Shown here piece by piece: positions 33,012 to 44,572 of a DNA stretch of 64,000 nt. Source of the stretch: Tenrec ecaudatus (lineage: Eukaryota; Chordata; Mammalia; Afrosoricida; Tenrecidae); the NCBI RefSeq assembly GCF_050624435.1, contig NC_134535.1:130190731-130254730 (forward strand). The letters run 5' to 3'. Made by a program: the position numbers and the translations under genes. How positions within the stretch are numbered: position 1 is the first letter of the stretch; each line of letters opens with the position of its first letter. The notes below the pieces were generated by a model. That model had not been told where the DNA came from and did no database searches. It saw only the letters and a program-made list of their open reading frames with translations.

Positions 33012-33206
33012 GAACAAAACCAAATCCAGTGCTATTCAGTTGATTCTGACTCATAATGGTCCCATAGAACAAAATAGAAATTCTCTGAACTATTTCTAAG
33101 GAGTCATCCTCACTGCATCTTTCTCCCATGTAGTGGCCTGGTGCATTCAAACTGCAGACCTTGTGGTTAGCAGCTGTATGCTTAATCACTGCACCACCAA
33201 GAGTCT
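33012..33206 (-). repeat. AfroSINE
   Basis: ACCAAATCCAGTGCTATTCAGTTGATTCTGACTCATAATGG tail, GCATCTTTCTCCCATG middle, and CAGACCTTGTGGTTAGCAGCTG..GCACCACCAAGAGTC head: a complete minus-strand copy. Confidence 0.85.
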
Positions 33207-33574
33207 TTATAAGTTAGAGAGCTAATCAGTAAATTGACCTGTGTTTTAAATATTTCATCTGGTTGAAAATGTGGTTATTTTGTACTAATTTGCTTGCACA
33301 TTATAGTTCCATCCCAGTTCATAGTGTAGCACTTGTCATCATCAAAGAGTATTTTGGCTAATATATATTCTCTAATACCACGGTATACTTGAGGAAAGTA
33401 AGTGATGCTAATTGATGTTAGCCAAAATAATTTACGATTCTGAAAATATACTGTACTTAAGGATTCAGTTTTATTACTTGTCATTAAAATTTATTAAATA
33501 TGTCTTTTCCCTCATTTTAATTAGTAGTCCTTTGTTGCTTTTCCATAGCATACCCATCACTCACCCAAATACGC
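33207..33574. other. No exon seen
   Basis: AT-rich intronic DNA; nothing recognised. Confidence 0.4.
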
Positions 33575-33705
33575 ATCCCTATAGTATCAGTTCCAGAGGA
33601 ACAAGGATTTTGCTTATTGTGTTCACTGTATTATCCTCAGACTAGAGAACAGAACCTGGTACTTAATAGGCACTCGGTAAATGTTTGTGGAGTGAATAAG
33701 TTATC
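33575..33705 (+). repeat. L2 LINE 3-prime end
   Basis: CAGAACCTGGTACTTAATAGGCACTCGGTAAATGTTTGTGGAGTGAATAA equals the L2 end ...gtgcctggcacatagtaggcgctcaataaatgtttgttgaatgaatg. Confidence 0.75.
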
Positions 33706-34141
33706 TTAGTTATGGTGAGTGGACTGCTTCTGTATTGTTCCCATTGTTTTTTCCCCCTTATCTATCTATACATCAGAATTTGCTATTGTATGTTTGTGAG
33801 TATTATAAAATCCTTCAGGGGCCCGCATGCATTTGGCTTATTATGTCACTCTGTTGCTTCTTTGTAAGACCACTCTCTGAAACCACCCTATGGATATTAC
33901 TTGATATGACTGTGATCCCACTTTCTTCTGACTCTCCTCTGCTACTGTGTTTTACTACTTACTGATAGTGTTTTGCTTCTTAAGAGCATATGAATAAGGG
34001 CATGCTCTTGAAAACACACTTAAGTTTCTGAGCTGTCTCTGATAATTGTTAGTTTCTTTTTGCAGAGGGGCTCCTTGAGTGTCTGGCTGTTCTCATGGAA
34101 TGAAATTAGTTTTCATGTTGCCCTAAGTCTCACCGTCAGAT
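33706..34141. other. No exon seen
   Basis: A TTTCTTTTTGCAG near 34,064 looks like a splice acceptor, but the sequence after it does not encode anything recognisable. Confidence 0.4.
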
Positions 34142-35680
34142 ATTGGTGAACATGAAGGTTCCAGGAATTGATGGAACACAAATTGAGATGTCTTAACACG
34201 GAGATGATACACTGGAAGCACTCACTCATCTATGCTAAGAAATTTGGAAGATAACTACCTGGCCAAGCAGCTGGATGGGATTCATATTTGTGCTCCCTCC
34301 AAAGAAAGGTGATCCCACAGAATGTGGAAATTACTGAACAATGCCATTAATATCACATGCAAGTAAAGTTTTGCTGACAGTAATTCCATTATGGCTGTGG
34401 CAGTATACAGTCAGGGAACGAACAATATCATTGCTGATGTCAGATGGATCTTTTCTAAAATCAGAGAATACCGGAGAGAGAAACAGCAGTGTTTTACTGG
34501 GTATACAAAGGCATTTGACTGTGTGGATCAAACTGTGGATAACAGAGATAGTATTTGAGAAGAATGGCAATTACACAGTGTGTAATTGTGCTCCTTGAAA
34601 AACCTGTGCACAGAGCCAGCAGTAGTTTGACTAGAGTAAGGGATATTGCATGATTTAAAATCAGAAAAGATGTGCATCCAGTTGTATCTTTCACTGCCGA
34701 GCAGTGATGTCACTGTGAAGACGAAAGTGCACTTGATTCAAGCCTTGGTCTTTTCAGTCACCTATGAATGTGAAAGTTGGACAAAGAAGAGTCATTTCAT
34801 TTGTATTAGTGCTGGTGGGGAATATTGAAAGTATGGTGGATTGCTAAAAAACAAACAAAAATGTATCAGAGAAAGCACAACCAGAGTACCTCTCATAAGT
34901 GAGGAAGATGTGACTTTGTCTCACGTGTTGTGGACCTGCTACCACGAGAGATCAGTCCCTGAAAAAGGACACCTTCTTGGTAATATAGAAAGGCAATGAA
35001 AAAGAAGAGACCCTTGACAAGATGGTGTGGTAATTATATAATCTCCTGTCAACTTGAGTGAAGGGGTGGAGTCTAGCCTGTCAATCAGGTCATAGCCATC
35101 GACGCCTCTGTGTGGGCATGGCCTTCTCCCTAGGATTCTGGGAACTCCTGTCTTCTTCCCTGGAGGTGTACTTCACATTCCTGTTGACAAGCCACATGGA
35201 GCTGTGCTGATGGAAACCAGAGTCCTGGGGCTAGAGGAGGCATATGGAGAGCCGAGCCAGTGCTGAGATGCTTCCACAAGACTTGCTCCCCACTGGCCTG
35301 TGATCTTCCTGCTTTCAGCATCATTGCATGTGCTGTGTGCGTCTGAAGAGGAATTCATGGGTTAATATTGGACTTATGGGCTGATATCGAATTTATGGAC
35401 TTGATATCGAACTTAGGGCCTTGATCTGGGCTGGGATGTTTTGGTGATGCATAATTACTTCTTGATATGAAGTTCTCTCACACATCTATCAGTGGCTCTG
35501 AATTTGTTTCTCTAGTCAACCTGGACTAACACAGATGGATTGAAACAATGGTTGCAACAATGTACTCCAACATAAGCACAATTGTGAGGATGTTGCAGGA
35601 CTGGGTAGTGTTTTCATTCTGTTGCACTTAGAGTTGCTGTTAGTTGGAATCAACTTGAGGGTACCTAACAACAACAACAA
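34142..35680 (+). mobile_element. RTE (BovB-like) element with internal deletion, split by an LTR
   Basis: Starts in the RT domain (AAGGTTCCAGGAATTGATGG), with TTTTACTGGGTATACAAAGGCATTTGACTGTGTGG for the F-I-D/D-C-V-D box. It runs to GTTGTATCTTTCACTGCC, then jumps to TGAAGACGAAAGTGC, skipping roughly 0.4 kb that would include the YADD box. It continues to the 3-prime end GGTACCTAACAACAACAACAA. A family A LTR interrupts it. Non-functional. Confidence 0.85.
35026..35533 (+). mobile_element. Solo LTR, family A (copy 3), inserted in RTE
   Basis: Starts TGTGGTAATTATATAATC and ends GACTAACACA. It is flanked by an exact GATGG 5-bp duplication, and removing the LTR restores the RTE phrase CAAGATGG-ATTGAAAC. 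It contains GTGGAGTCTAGCCTGTCAATCAGGTCATAGCC and GTGTGGGCATGGCCTTCTCC, shared with copy 2. Confidence 0.9.
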
Positions 35681-35689
35681 GAAAGTATT

Positions 35690-36366
35690 GATCAAACAAT
35701 CTGAGAAGCTGAGTATGAAGGAGAATCTGCCATTGGGTTTAAAGAAATCTTATCAACAACCTGTGATAGGCAGATGACAGAACCTTGCTTTCTAAAAGCA
35801 AAGATAACAGTGTACTTAGTAAGATCAAAGACTACAGCCTTCAGTGGGGATCACCGGACAACAAAGAAAACAGTCCTCACAACTATATCAATAAACAATA
35901 AACAGAAAAGAAGCTGTAAAGAATTTCATTTTACTTCGATCCATAATCAGTGTGCATGGAAGCAGCAGTTGTATCAAGTGACATATTGCATTGGGCAGAT
36001 CTGCTGCAAAAGACTTCTATAGAGAGTTACAAAAGCCAAGTTCTGCCACTTTGAAGACCAATGTATACCTGACCCAAGCCGCGCTTGGCAAAGAACTGCC
36101 AGAAGACTGAACAAATCCATTTCAGAAGAAGTACAACCACACTGTGTCTTACAAGTGAGAAGGGCAAGATTGTCTCAAAGACTTTGGATATATTATTGGG
36201 CGGGGCCAGTCATTGGGGAAGGACATGAAGGAATCTCAAGATGCTTTGATGCAGTGATTGCAGCAATGGGCTCAAGGGAGCCACCGCTGAGAGGATGTTA
36301 CAGAACCAGGAGGTGTATGGTTCTGTTGTACACTGGGTCATTTTGAGGTGGAACTGGCTGACAACA
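35690..36366 (+). mobile_element. RTE (BovB-like) 3-prime fragment, directly downstream of the previous one
   Basis: Begins at CAAACAATCTGAGAAGCTG, continues with ACCTGTGATAGGCAGATGACAGAACC (YADD region, tyrosine codon mutated) and CAGCAGTTGTATCAAGTGACATATTGCATTGGGCAG. It ends TTCTGTTGTACACTGGGTCATTTTGAGG..GACAACAC. Its start corresponds roughly to the point where the preceding RTE has its deletion. Confidence 0.85.
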
Positions 36367-36964
36367 CTAATAACATGTCTAATAAAATTCAGAAGGTATG
36401 AAAAACGCACAGTGCACCCGGAAGATACACGCAGATGGCCTTTGCATTACCTACCAGTTCAACTTGCTCGTGACCATTTCTTTCCATTGAATGAAGCATT
36501 CTGCATCGTAAAGGAAGGCTATGTTAACAGCTTTAATTCAAGTCATTTGCATACTTCTGGAAATATTCATGGGCTTAATATACCAACTTTGACCTGCAAA
36601 TATATCTCCTATTGCCAGTATGCACTCTGTATAATACTGGGGTCCACTGACAGGAATTTTGAGAAAATTTTACATGGACTAAGCTGTGGTAATTCTCAGA
36701 AGTAGCCACCCCTTTCTGTGTGAAAAGTCCGTGAAATGACTGGCATGTTGAAAATCACCACTGACCCTTCACTGTCACCTTGGAGGGAAAACACCAGAAT
36801 AACCAAAGAGCTCTAAGTGGTAGCACACAACTTTAGTTTCTACAATGGTAGTCATGAGTATTTGATTATGCTGAGTGTGATCATTTGACCTAAAATGCAG
36901 AACAAGGTGTCTAGGTCTATTGGCTTGTGCATCTTGCCCTCCAAGAGTTGGGTATACTCTAAGA
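36367..36964. other. No exon recognised
   Basis: A plus-strand open frame continues from the RTE tail through most of this stretch (ending at 36,705). Its residues match no family I know and it starts inside the retrotransposon, so it is left unannotated. Confidence 0.4.
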
Positions 36965-38240
36965 ATGGAAATAACTTCTGATAGTCTTTTATTGAGTGCC
37001 TACTACAGGCTGGTCAATTCCAGGTCTACAGTGGTAGACTGAACAGACCAGACCCCAGCTCTCCTGGGTGTGCAGTCTGGTGCAGGGAAGCAGACAAAAT
37101 AGCAATCCCAACAGTAGTCAAGAATTATATATAAAGGCATGTTTACTAGGAGGAGCCAGTAATGGACTGGGAAGATCAGGAAAGTCCACTTTGTAGGAGC
37201 AACTTACAGAAATCCAAAGGATTGAGCAGGAGTTAGCCAGGGAAAAATTGGGAGGTGGGATGGATGGTGCACACCAGAGGAACAGTGTGCATAAAGGCCC
37301 TGAGGGAGAATGGCTGGAGTCCATTGAACCAGGAGCGAGGCCAGGCAGTAGGTAGGCACCAATACATGCTTTGTGGCATACGTTGACGATTTTGAACTTC
37401 ACCCCTAGAGGGGTGACAACCTTTGAAGGATTTTATACAGGAAGTGGTAGCAGATTTTTGGTTTGAGAAAGCTCTTTGGTTACTGTGTGGAAAATGAGTT
37501 AAGTACTACAGGATAAGACAAGAGTACTGCCTCCCCCCCCCAAACCCTATCCCCCCACTAAACCCCAAAACATCTCTATCATGAACCTGTGCCTGTACAG
37601 ATGGAATTAAGGTTGATAATCAGCAATCCTGAGGTTATTTTGGATTATCCAGAGGGGCGTGGTGTTATCTTAGGGGTTGTTAAGAGGTAGAAGAGGAAGG
37701 CACCAGAGAGGGGGAGTCAGATATGAAGATGGAACAATGGTCAAAGAGCTGTCGTGTTGCGAGCTTTGCAATTGGAGGGAAGGGGTTACAGCCACATAAT
37801 ATGTGCATCCTTTAGAACCCAAAGGAAACATTCTCCCCTAGAACTTCTAGAACAGCATCAAGCCAACCTTGATCTCAACTCTGGACACCTGCAGAATTCC
37901 AAGATAATGAATTGACATTGTTTTAAGCCATGGTCATTTGTTCCATTGCATTGAAAACGAATGCAATTGGGTATACAGATGTGCAAATGGAAACTGGTCA
38001 TGAGGCTACTACTGTTAGACCAGGGAGAATGATGAGGTGACTCAGACTAAGTGGGAGTTGTGGAGCGGGAGAGAGTGGATCAATTTAAAGCTGTGCTTTG
38101 GATAATGAGTTCCAGGTTCAAGCTATTGAGGAGAAGATATTTCACTCCGATGAGAGATCGGAAACATTAGGTTGAATGTGCCTATAGAAATTCAAGTAAT
38201 AAAATCAGGGAGACCATTGAAGAGTTTGGAGGAGGGAGCA
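36965..38240 (+). repeat. L2 LINE, long diverged fragment
   Basis: TTTTATTGAGTGCCTACTACAGGCTGG, GGTGTGCAGTCTGGTGCAGG, CATAAAGGCCCTGAGGGAGAATGG, GGATTTTATACAGGAAGTGGTAGC and AGCTCTTTGGTTACTGTGTGGA follow a familiar ancient-LINE (L2) succession: cactgtgtgccaggcactg, aaaggccctgagg, gttttaagcagggg, tctggctgctgtgtgga. Confidence 0.6.
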
Positions 38241-38283
38241 GCACTGGAAATTGTCATTTGAGCTTCAACATCTCTAAAGAGCA

Positions 38284-40150
38284 TTTTTTAAAGCATTTTA
38301 TTAGGAGCTCATACAGATATTCAAATCCATATTTCCATTAGATCAAGCATAGCTGTACAATTGCCATTATTTTCAATATATTTTCTTTTTTATCTCCTTG
38401 ATATCAGCTCTCTTTTATCCCCTACCTTCCCCACTCTACAACCCCCATGAACCTTTAATATATATTATTATTATTGGGTCTTTTTTGGCCATGATTTATA
38501 CCATTCAATGTATCCATTCACCTACAATGCTGATATTTGTTCCCCTTGAGTGGGGTTACACAGTCGTAGTTGCTACAGTTCCCCCTTCTCCCTTTCCCTC
38601 CCCCTCTTCCTGTATCCTCAGGAAATTATTACTCCCATTACTATTTCTGAAGGGATTAACTCTCCTGAATTCCATGCTTTGAAATATCTTAATTGTACCA
38701 ATGCACATATACAGGTCTAGCAAGGGTAGTGAGGTAAAACTAAGGCCATAATAGTAGGAAGAGGAAATTTTAAAGAACTAAAGGATAGTTAGGTATTATG
38801 TCAGTGTTCTACTATACCCTGCATATATCGTCCCTTCTGTGTGGCCCTTCTGTGAGGGACTTTACAATTATCTAACATGGGTTTTGGGTTCCTTCACGTC
38901 AGCTTGATTGCTTGTTTTTGAATTTTGGATACCTATTTCCGTTGACACCTCATGATCACACAGGCTGGTGTACTTCTTCCATGTGGGCTTTGCTGTTTCC
39001 CTGCTAGAGGGCTGCTTGTTTAACTTCAAGCCTTTAAGACCTCAGGTACTATATCTTTAAATAGCTGGGCACCATCAGCTTTCTTCACCATATTTCCTTA
39101 TGCACCCATTTTGCCTTCGGGCGATCGTGTCAGGAAGGTGAGGATCATACATTGCCACATTATTAGAGCAAACTGTACTTGTGATGAGGTAAGATGTAAG
39201 TAGAGGCCCAAAGTCCACCTGATTCCTTATTGTATTTACATTATATGTATATGGACAAATACACCTATCTCTATATAGTTCCATATTTACATATATACAT
39301 ATCTATATTTATACCTCTAAATATAATTTTTACTTCCTTATTGTTTCCTCTATTTCTTTTTTTCTTTCTTCCTGCTTCACTATCATGTTCACCCATCATT
39401 CGCCTCCTGGTAATTCCTCCCAGGTATATCTCAATTGATCAAACATCACCAGGGATCCTACACCCTCCTCATTGTCAATTTTAGAATCCTTGCTATTCCC
39501 CTATCCCTGATCTCCCCGTCTCCTCCTCTCCCATATCCCCCCACCCCCAACCATCGGTTCCATAGCAGTCTCCTTGAGATTGCTTGTTTATCTTATATAG
39601 ATAGACATTAAAAAAAAAAAGCATAAAAGTTCCAGGTCCAACTGCTGACCTTTGTGAATATCCCCTAACCAGTTCAGATGAGGAGCCAAGCACAGCTCTG
39701 GAGTCAGAAATCTACAACCAGGATTCCTCAGGGATTTCGTGTCTTTGCTCCCATTGCTGATCTGTTGCACTCCCCTCTTGGTTTACCCCCATGTGGCAAA
39801 CCATGGGGAGCTCAGACCGGCCAGTGCTGTCCTCTAAAGTGCTGTGATGTGGGGAGGGGACATCATGCCTCAGGCTGACTTTGCAGAACTCTGAACTAGC
39901 TGCTCCTAGCTGGAACCTCCCCCTCAGGGCTTGGTGTGCCAGAACAAGGTCTACTCTCTCTCTCTTTCCCTCTTTTGTTCCCATGTGAACAGACACACCT
40001 GCCGCCCTCCCGGGACTGTGTCTTCAGTACTGCCCCCTTGGGAGGGGCGTGTCATAACTCAAGGGGGCCTGGGTTTATAATCCTCTCTGATAATGGACTG
40101 CCCATGCAGGTAAGTTACCCACAAGGGTGGGTGCACCAGGATGAGGTATA
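38284..40150 (-). mobile_element. Young L1 3-prime tail, ~1.87 kb (copy 2)
   Basis: The left end is the A-tail and AATAAA of the minus-strand element (GCATTTTATTAGGAGCTCATAC). It then shares with the other copies TACCATTCAATG.., the purine-rich tract (seen here as CCCCTTCTCCCTTTCCC) and one CTTCAAGCCTTTAAGACCTCAGG module. It also has the ATATACATATC AT-rich block and GCTGATCTGTTGCACTCCCC toward its 5-prime end. It extends further 5-prime than copies 1 and 4-6. No open reading frame. Confidence 0.8.
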
Positions 40151-40423
40151 GCGAGTCTAAAAATCAGCTGAGTAGATGAGATTTCTAAGATAGTGTTGCT
40201 TAAACATTCAACACGCATGCAGACCATTAATTTTAAAAAATCTTTAAAAAATGATTATTCTTAAACAAGCAGTATTTTTTAAATCAATGTTTTTATCATT
40301 GCAGGTTTTCCCTTTTTCTTTTACAGCCTTTTACAAGGTTTCTCGGTCTGACTATGATAGCTTGAGCTGTAGCCTCCAGCAGACATTTTGATTTTCACTT
40401 TATATTTTGGCCAAATTAGAAAA

Positions 40424-40617
40424 CGGTTAGGTGCCACCCAGCCCATCTGACCCGTGTGACAGACAAGAACTGCTCATAGGAGTCCCAAAGCTGTGATCTT
40501 AATGGGAGCAGATTGACAAGACTTTATCCCCACTGAGGGGCTAAATAAAGGGCTTGAACCACAGGCCTTTCAGGTAGCAGCTAAGCCTTTAACCATTTCT
40601 CCCCTAGAGCTCCTAAA
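40424..40617 (-). repeat. AfroSINE, diverged
   Basis: GGTTAGGTGCCACCCAGCCCATCTGACCC tail, ATGGGAGCAGATTGACAAG middle, and CTTGAACCACAGGCCTTTCAGGTAGCAGCTAAGCC head with AGGGCTCC-like end. Confidence 0.65.
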
Positions 40618-41647
40618 CTAGAAAACCTCACACCACTATTAATGGACTGTATCAAGGGCCACACCGGTTCTTGCTGGCTCTGTCAGATGCTTTGTAATAC
40701 CAAAATAAAAAGAGACGTAATCATGGGAAGATTTCTCTTTGAAGACCATTTCTAGTGCTCTGTCAGTTTCAAGTTGACAAGCCTGTAATATAAAATCATC
40801 CTAGGGGTAGGTGCTTCAACTCGGCAGAGTGTTGAGAAGATGAGAACCAATCACTTCAGTCTCTGGAAACTCTTTCCTCATGTTTTGTTGTAACATTTGA
40901 ATAGGTGGGGTTTGTTGTTACTTTTAAGATTTACCCATAAGATTTAAGATCAGTCTCACTCTCTGGTAAGTAAAGAAAATCATGAGGTTTCCAGAAGAAA
41001 CCACACCCTAGCAATTGACACCCCCCCACCCCCTATAGTTTGGTGCCTCTTTCTTAGCCATAAAAGATGGGCCTTTGGGTTCTTTTAAAATTTATCTCTT
41101 ATACCCACCTAGGACAGGCCTGTGAAAAATATAGAAGTGATCTCTACTGGTATTAGTATCATGAAAAAAAATGTTTCATCTTTTTTTTCAGAAACTCTGC
41201 CCTCCCCCTGGCTCCCTGACAGCTAACAAACTTGACTGGGAAAAGTAATCTTGCAGGCACTGCCATTTCCATAAACCCGAGAGCACATATTCTAAGTCGT
41301 CAAGCTTTGATGTCACTCACGGTTCTTTATTTCCTTCAACACTCTGTGGTGATCAGGAAACACATCTTTGGGTAATATAGCCATACCTTGTCTTGCTGCA
41401 TGTTTAGTTGGAGCTCTCTCAGCTTTGAAACCGTTGTGCCTTTTTCAAATGCGTAGCATACAGAAAGTACCATCCCAATGAAACCCGCCTTACGCTATGA
41501 GTTGTCCGTGGCAAGTGGAACAAAGAGTTCTGGAGCACTTACAATACATCGCAGTCGGTATTGTGGGGCTTCAAAAAGGTCCTGGGAAAATGGAATGAAA
41601 AGAAATGGAGTTTTTTTTTCAGGAATTTGTTGCAGTTCCCTTGCATA
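40618..41647. other. No exon seen
   Basis: Intronic DNA with nothing firmly recognised. GGGGCTTCAAAAAGGTCCTGGGAAAATGGAATGAAAAG near the right end resembles a mariner-type terminal segment but cannot be assigned. Confidence 0.4.
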
Positions 41648-42128
41648 TGAGGGTGAGTCAAAAGTATTGCTTCCAATTCATACATATATAGGCTTATTCC
41701 AAGCAAAACGTGTTCCAGTGTATCTTTGGGATGCGTAGATGGCTGAGACCAGGTCTGTCATCCATACAGTTGTCCAAGTTTCTTTAAGGTGCCTTCATAA
41801 GACAAGGTCCGATGGAAATTGGCTTCTGAGGGTATCCCTAGGCCAGTCAGATTCAAGGCAGAGAGGTCAGCTCAGAGGTTATGGTGATTTTTATTTTGTA
41901 TCCCAAAGAGGTACTCTTGGTAGTTTTTCTAAAAACAAAACAAAATAAAAAAACAGGAAGATGATCACTTGGCGGTTATTAGGAAAACATTTGAAGAAAA
42001 TTGAAAACTGCACTTTTGAAAAAAAGACCAGGAAAGTTGTGCCAAGTAATATTTTTCTATCATGACAATACCTCTGCTCATTCTTCAAAGGAGCAGGGGC
42101 TATCCTAAGGAAATTTTGTTGGGGTACT

Positions 42129-42825
42129 TGTGGGGGACCAGCCTCCCCACAACCTAATGGGCCCAAGGGGTGGTTGTGTCATTGAGGGGTAAATTAAAGA
42201 GACATCAGACAAGATTAAGCATGCAAGGGCTCACCTCTCAGTCATGACTTCATAAGCCAGGTCTGAGCAGAGAGCAGTGTAATGTAATCTCACGGGTTTA
42301 TATAATCGCAGACACACAGGCTGCGGTAAGCACAGTAACAGGGAGGGGTTGTACAATTGACAGTACATGTAACAGGAGGGGGAAGAGCTCGGGGTATACA
42401 CACAATAGGAAGGGGAGACACTAGGGGCACACATGTGACAGGAAGGCATATACACTCCAAAATGGCCGGACTCCAGAGTCAAGATGGCAGCCTAACCTTG
42501 GTCATTTGAGTTGGCTTGACCTTAGGTGTCTTTGGGTTCTTCAGGGGACCCATGAGCGCTGACAACCTTCAGGCAGATAGCCTTCAAGCAGTTGACCTCC
42601 AAGTATATAGTCAGTGACCATGTGTTTGCAAACAGTATTGTAGATTTGGCACTATTGGGGGTGGCAGGCATTGTGGGATATTACTTTTACTTAGGAGAAT
42701 GTGAGCGGGCTGCATCTCCAACCCACAAACATACAGGTTCCCTCCACGGGAGCCTTGGCCTCCCAAACTCCTTAACTATGAATGTTGAGAGTTGTCTGCA
42801 TACACTTTCTTCCTGGTTTTCCATA
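42129..42825 (-). mobile_element. Solo LTR, family B (copy 2), inserted in mariner relic
   Basis: Flanked by GGTACT on both sides (42,123-42,128 and 42,826-42,831), a 6-bp duplication typical of betaretrovirus-like (ERVK-type) integration. On the minus strand it begins TATGGAAAACC (TG presumably mutated) and ends CCCCCACA. A TATATAAACCCGTGAG promoter box lies in the middle. The AATAAA is weak. It pairs with the plus-strand copy at 26.2 kb; the two are solo LTRs in opposite orientation, not a provirus. Confidence 0.85.
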
Positions 42826-42990
42826 GGTACTTGCCCCAACTGGCCTCTAGCCCTTGCCTTGTCCCATTACACTTCTTTTTGTCCCCCACTCTCAAGAACA
42901 ATTGAAAGAAACATGATTTGAGTCCCTGGAGGATGCTCAAACTGCATTTGGATGTATAAGTGGAAGAACATTATGCTTCAGGGAAGGGTT

Positions 42991-43180
42991 AAAAAAATCC
43001 CAAACCCTTAGAGCCATTGAGTCTCTTCTGATTCATAATGACTCCATTTAGGGTTTCTGAAACTGTCAATCTTTACAGGAGCAAGCAGCCTCATTTTTTA
43101 CCCATGAAGAGACTGGTAGATTTGAACCTCCCACTTTGTGGTTCGCAGCCCAACACCTAAACCACAGCTCCACCAGGTCT
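42991..43180 (-). repeat. AfroSINE inserted in mariner relic
   Basis: Minus-strand copy with its A-tail at the left (AAAAAAATCCCAAACCC). It is flanked by CAGGGAAGGGTT and CAGGGAAGGGCT, a 12-bp target duplication with one mismatch. It contains GATTTGAACCTCCCACTTTGTGGTTCGCAGCCC (head) and CTCCACCAGG end. Confidence 0.9.
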
Positions 43181-43310
43181 CAGGGAAGGGCTGGAGAGAT
43201 GGAAGCCTTTCCTTCAGAGCTAGATGAAGGATATCCAGGGAAACAGTAATTTCACATGTTTATATATTGGTTTAATAAAGGTTTCTGTGATTTTATAACA
43301 ATACATTGAC

Positions 43311-44414
43311 CCTTGTCTATGCCAAGAGCTAATTCATATTTTCTCCACAAGTAACATGTTTAATTATAAAATAAAATCTATGCAACAGAGCAGCATAGAC
43401 TTGAAACAAAATCATCTAATAAAGAACTTCTTGTCAATAGCTTGCTTCCTTCCCCCTCCCCCTATTCTCTAACGTGGCATTAAATTTGGATTAACCAGCT
43501 TCTCATCAATGTTGATTTAGCTGAGGAATGCATTGTTGAGTAATGCTTGGTCTCTTCCCTATCCTTATGAACAAAGCAAAATACTTGTGGGCTTTGAGTG
43601 CTAGCTGATAAAAATCGATCAACATAGAGTTTATGGTGCCATCTGCTTAATCTTTAATAACAGTGGGATAATGTAGTATAGTGTTTCTCAAAGTGGCTGG
43701 CCAACCCCTGGGCACAGGAATAATCTGGGGGTGGGGTGGGAGCGGGGCTGCAAAAGTAGATACCTACGTTTTATCCTAGATTATGGGTGTAATAGAAAAG
43801 TTTTTAACTACTTGGGGAGAGAGGGGCGCCCTGAGTAATTTTTCCCCTCCCCCTGAAAAGAGGACTGTAGGCCATTATGTCTGGGAACCTATGCTAAAGT
43901 GAATGGTAATGTTAAAGAGAATGAAGGTATGTTGGGAGGAGTCATTGATCTTAAAACTTTGTAAAAATGTAGTATATGAACAAATTTCTTGCATTAATTT
44001 TTGCTCTGAAAATGACCGAGCCACTTTACAGTTCCAAAGGATGCTGAGAAAGAAAAGAAGACAGATAAGTCATAAGGAGCTCTCATTTACAAGCAAGAGT
44101 TTGAGTAGTAACCAAAGCACAAAGGGGGTTGACTTGTGGCCTAAAATATAAGCTCTACCTGAAGGTGGGATGAACTGGAAATCAAGTGAAGAGTCAGTCA
44201 AAGCAAAGGGCAACCTGAAGATGAGAACTGACCAGTGTCCTTACGTTGTGTCAAGCTCATTGGAGGTGCCAGGGAGGGTTCTCCGCTATGTTTTGGGCAG
44301 GGGTGGAAGAGGTTGGGCTAGAAGACGGAGGAATTAAATCTGAGTGGGCTTTGAGAGCACGGAGAGTGAAGAAAGACACTTCGGGCCTGTGGACAAACAG
44401 TGTTAAGATTTCAG
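43311..44414. other. No exon seen
   Basis: AT-rich intronic DNA; short open frames only, nothing recognised. Confidence 0.4.
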
Positions 44415-44572
44415 GTTACAATGGGACTGTTAACTGCAAGGAGGACAGTTCAAGCTCACCCACTACTCCATGGGAGTAAGATGAGGCTAGCTGCTCCCAT
44501 AAAGATTTACAGCCTCAGGAACCCTGCGTAGGGTTGTTATGAGTCAGAAAAGCAGTGGGTTTTAATGAAATG
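44415..44572 (+). repeat. AfroSINE
   Basis: GGACTGTTAACTGCAAGGAGGACAG, CACCCACTACTCCATGGGAG, AAAGATTTACAGCCTCAGGAACCC and GTTGTTATGAGTCAGAA with GCAGTGGGTTTT end. Confidence 0.85.

Larger units (their letters stand above)
41648..43310 (+). mobile_element. Mariner-like DNA transposon relic split by an LTR and an AfroSINE
   Basis: The left end GAGGGTGAGTCAAAAGTATTGC is mariner-like. The body includes CAAGGCAGAGAGGTCAGCTCAGAGG. TATCATGACAATACCTCTGCTCATTCTTCA translates to Y-H-D-N-T-S-A-H-S-S, the second catalytic aspartate region of mariner transposases (H-D-N-A-x-x-H). After the LTR it resumes at TTGCCCCAACTGG and CAATTGAAAGAAACATGATTTGAG. After the SINE it fades toward about 43.3 kb. Net length about 0.75 kb, with stops and deletions. 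Confidence 0.75.

Noticed and set aside
34055-34068. TTTCTTTTTGCAG as exon 2 acceptor
   Set aside because: Following sequence does not encode E-M-F-H-K or any recognisable WWE-domain start.
36295-36705. 136-codon plus-strand open frame
   Set aside because: Starts inside an RTE tail and its unique part matches no family known to me; no exon borders seen.
26180-42825. Family B LTRs as the two ends of one provirus
   Set aside because: They are in opposite orientations, 15 kb apart, with unrelated sequence and a host promoter between; each is a solo LTR.
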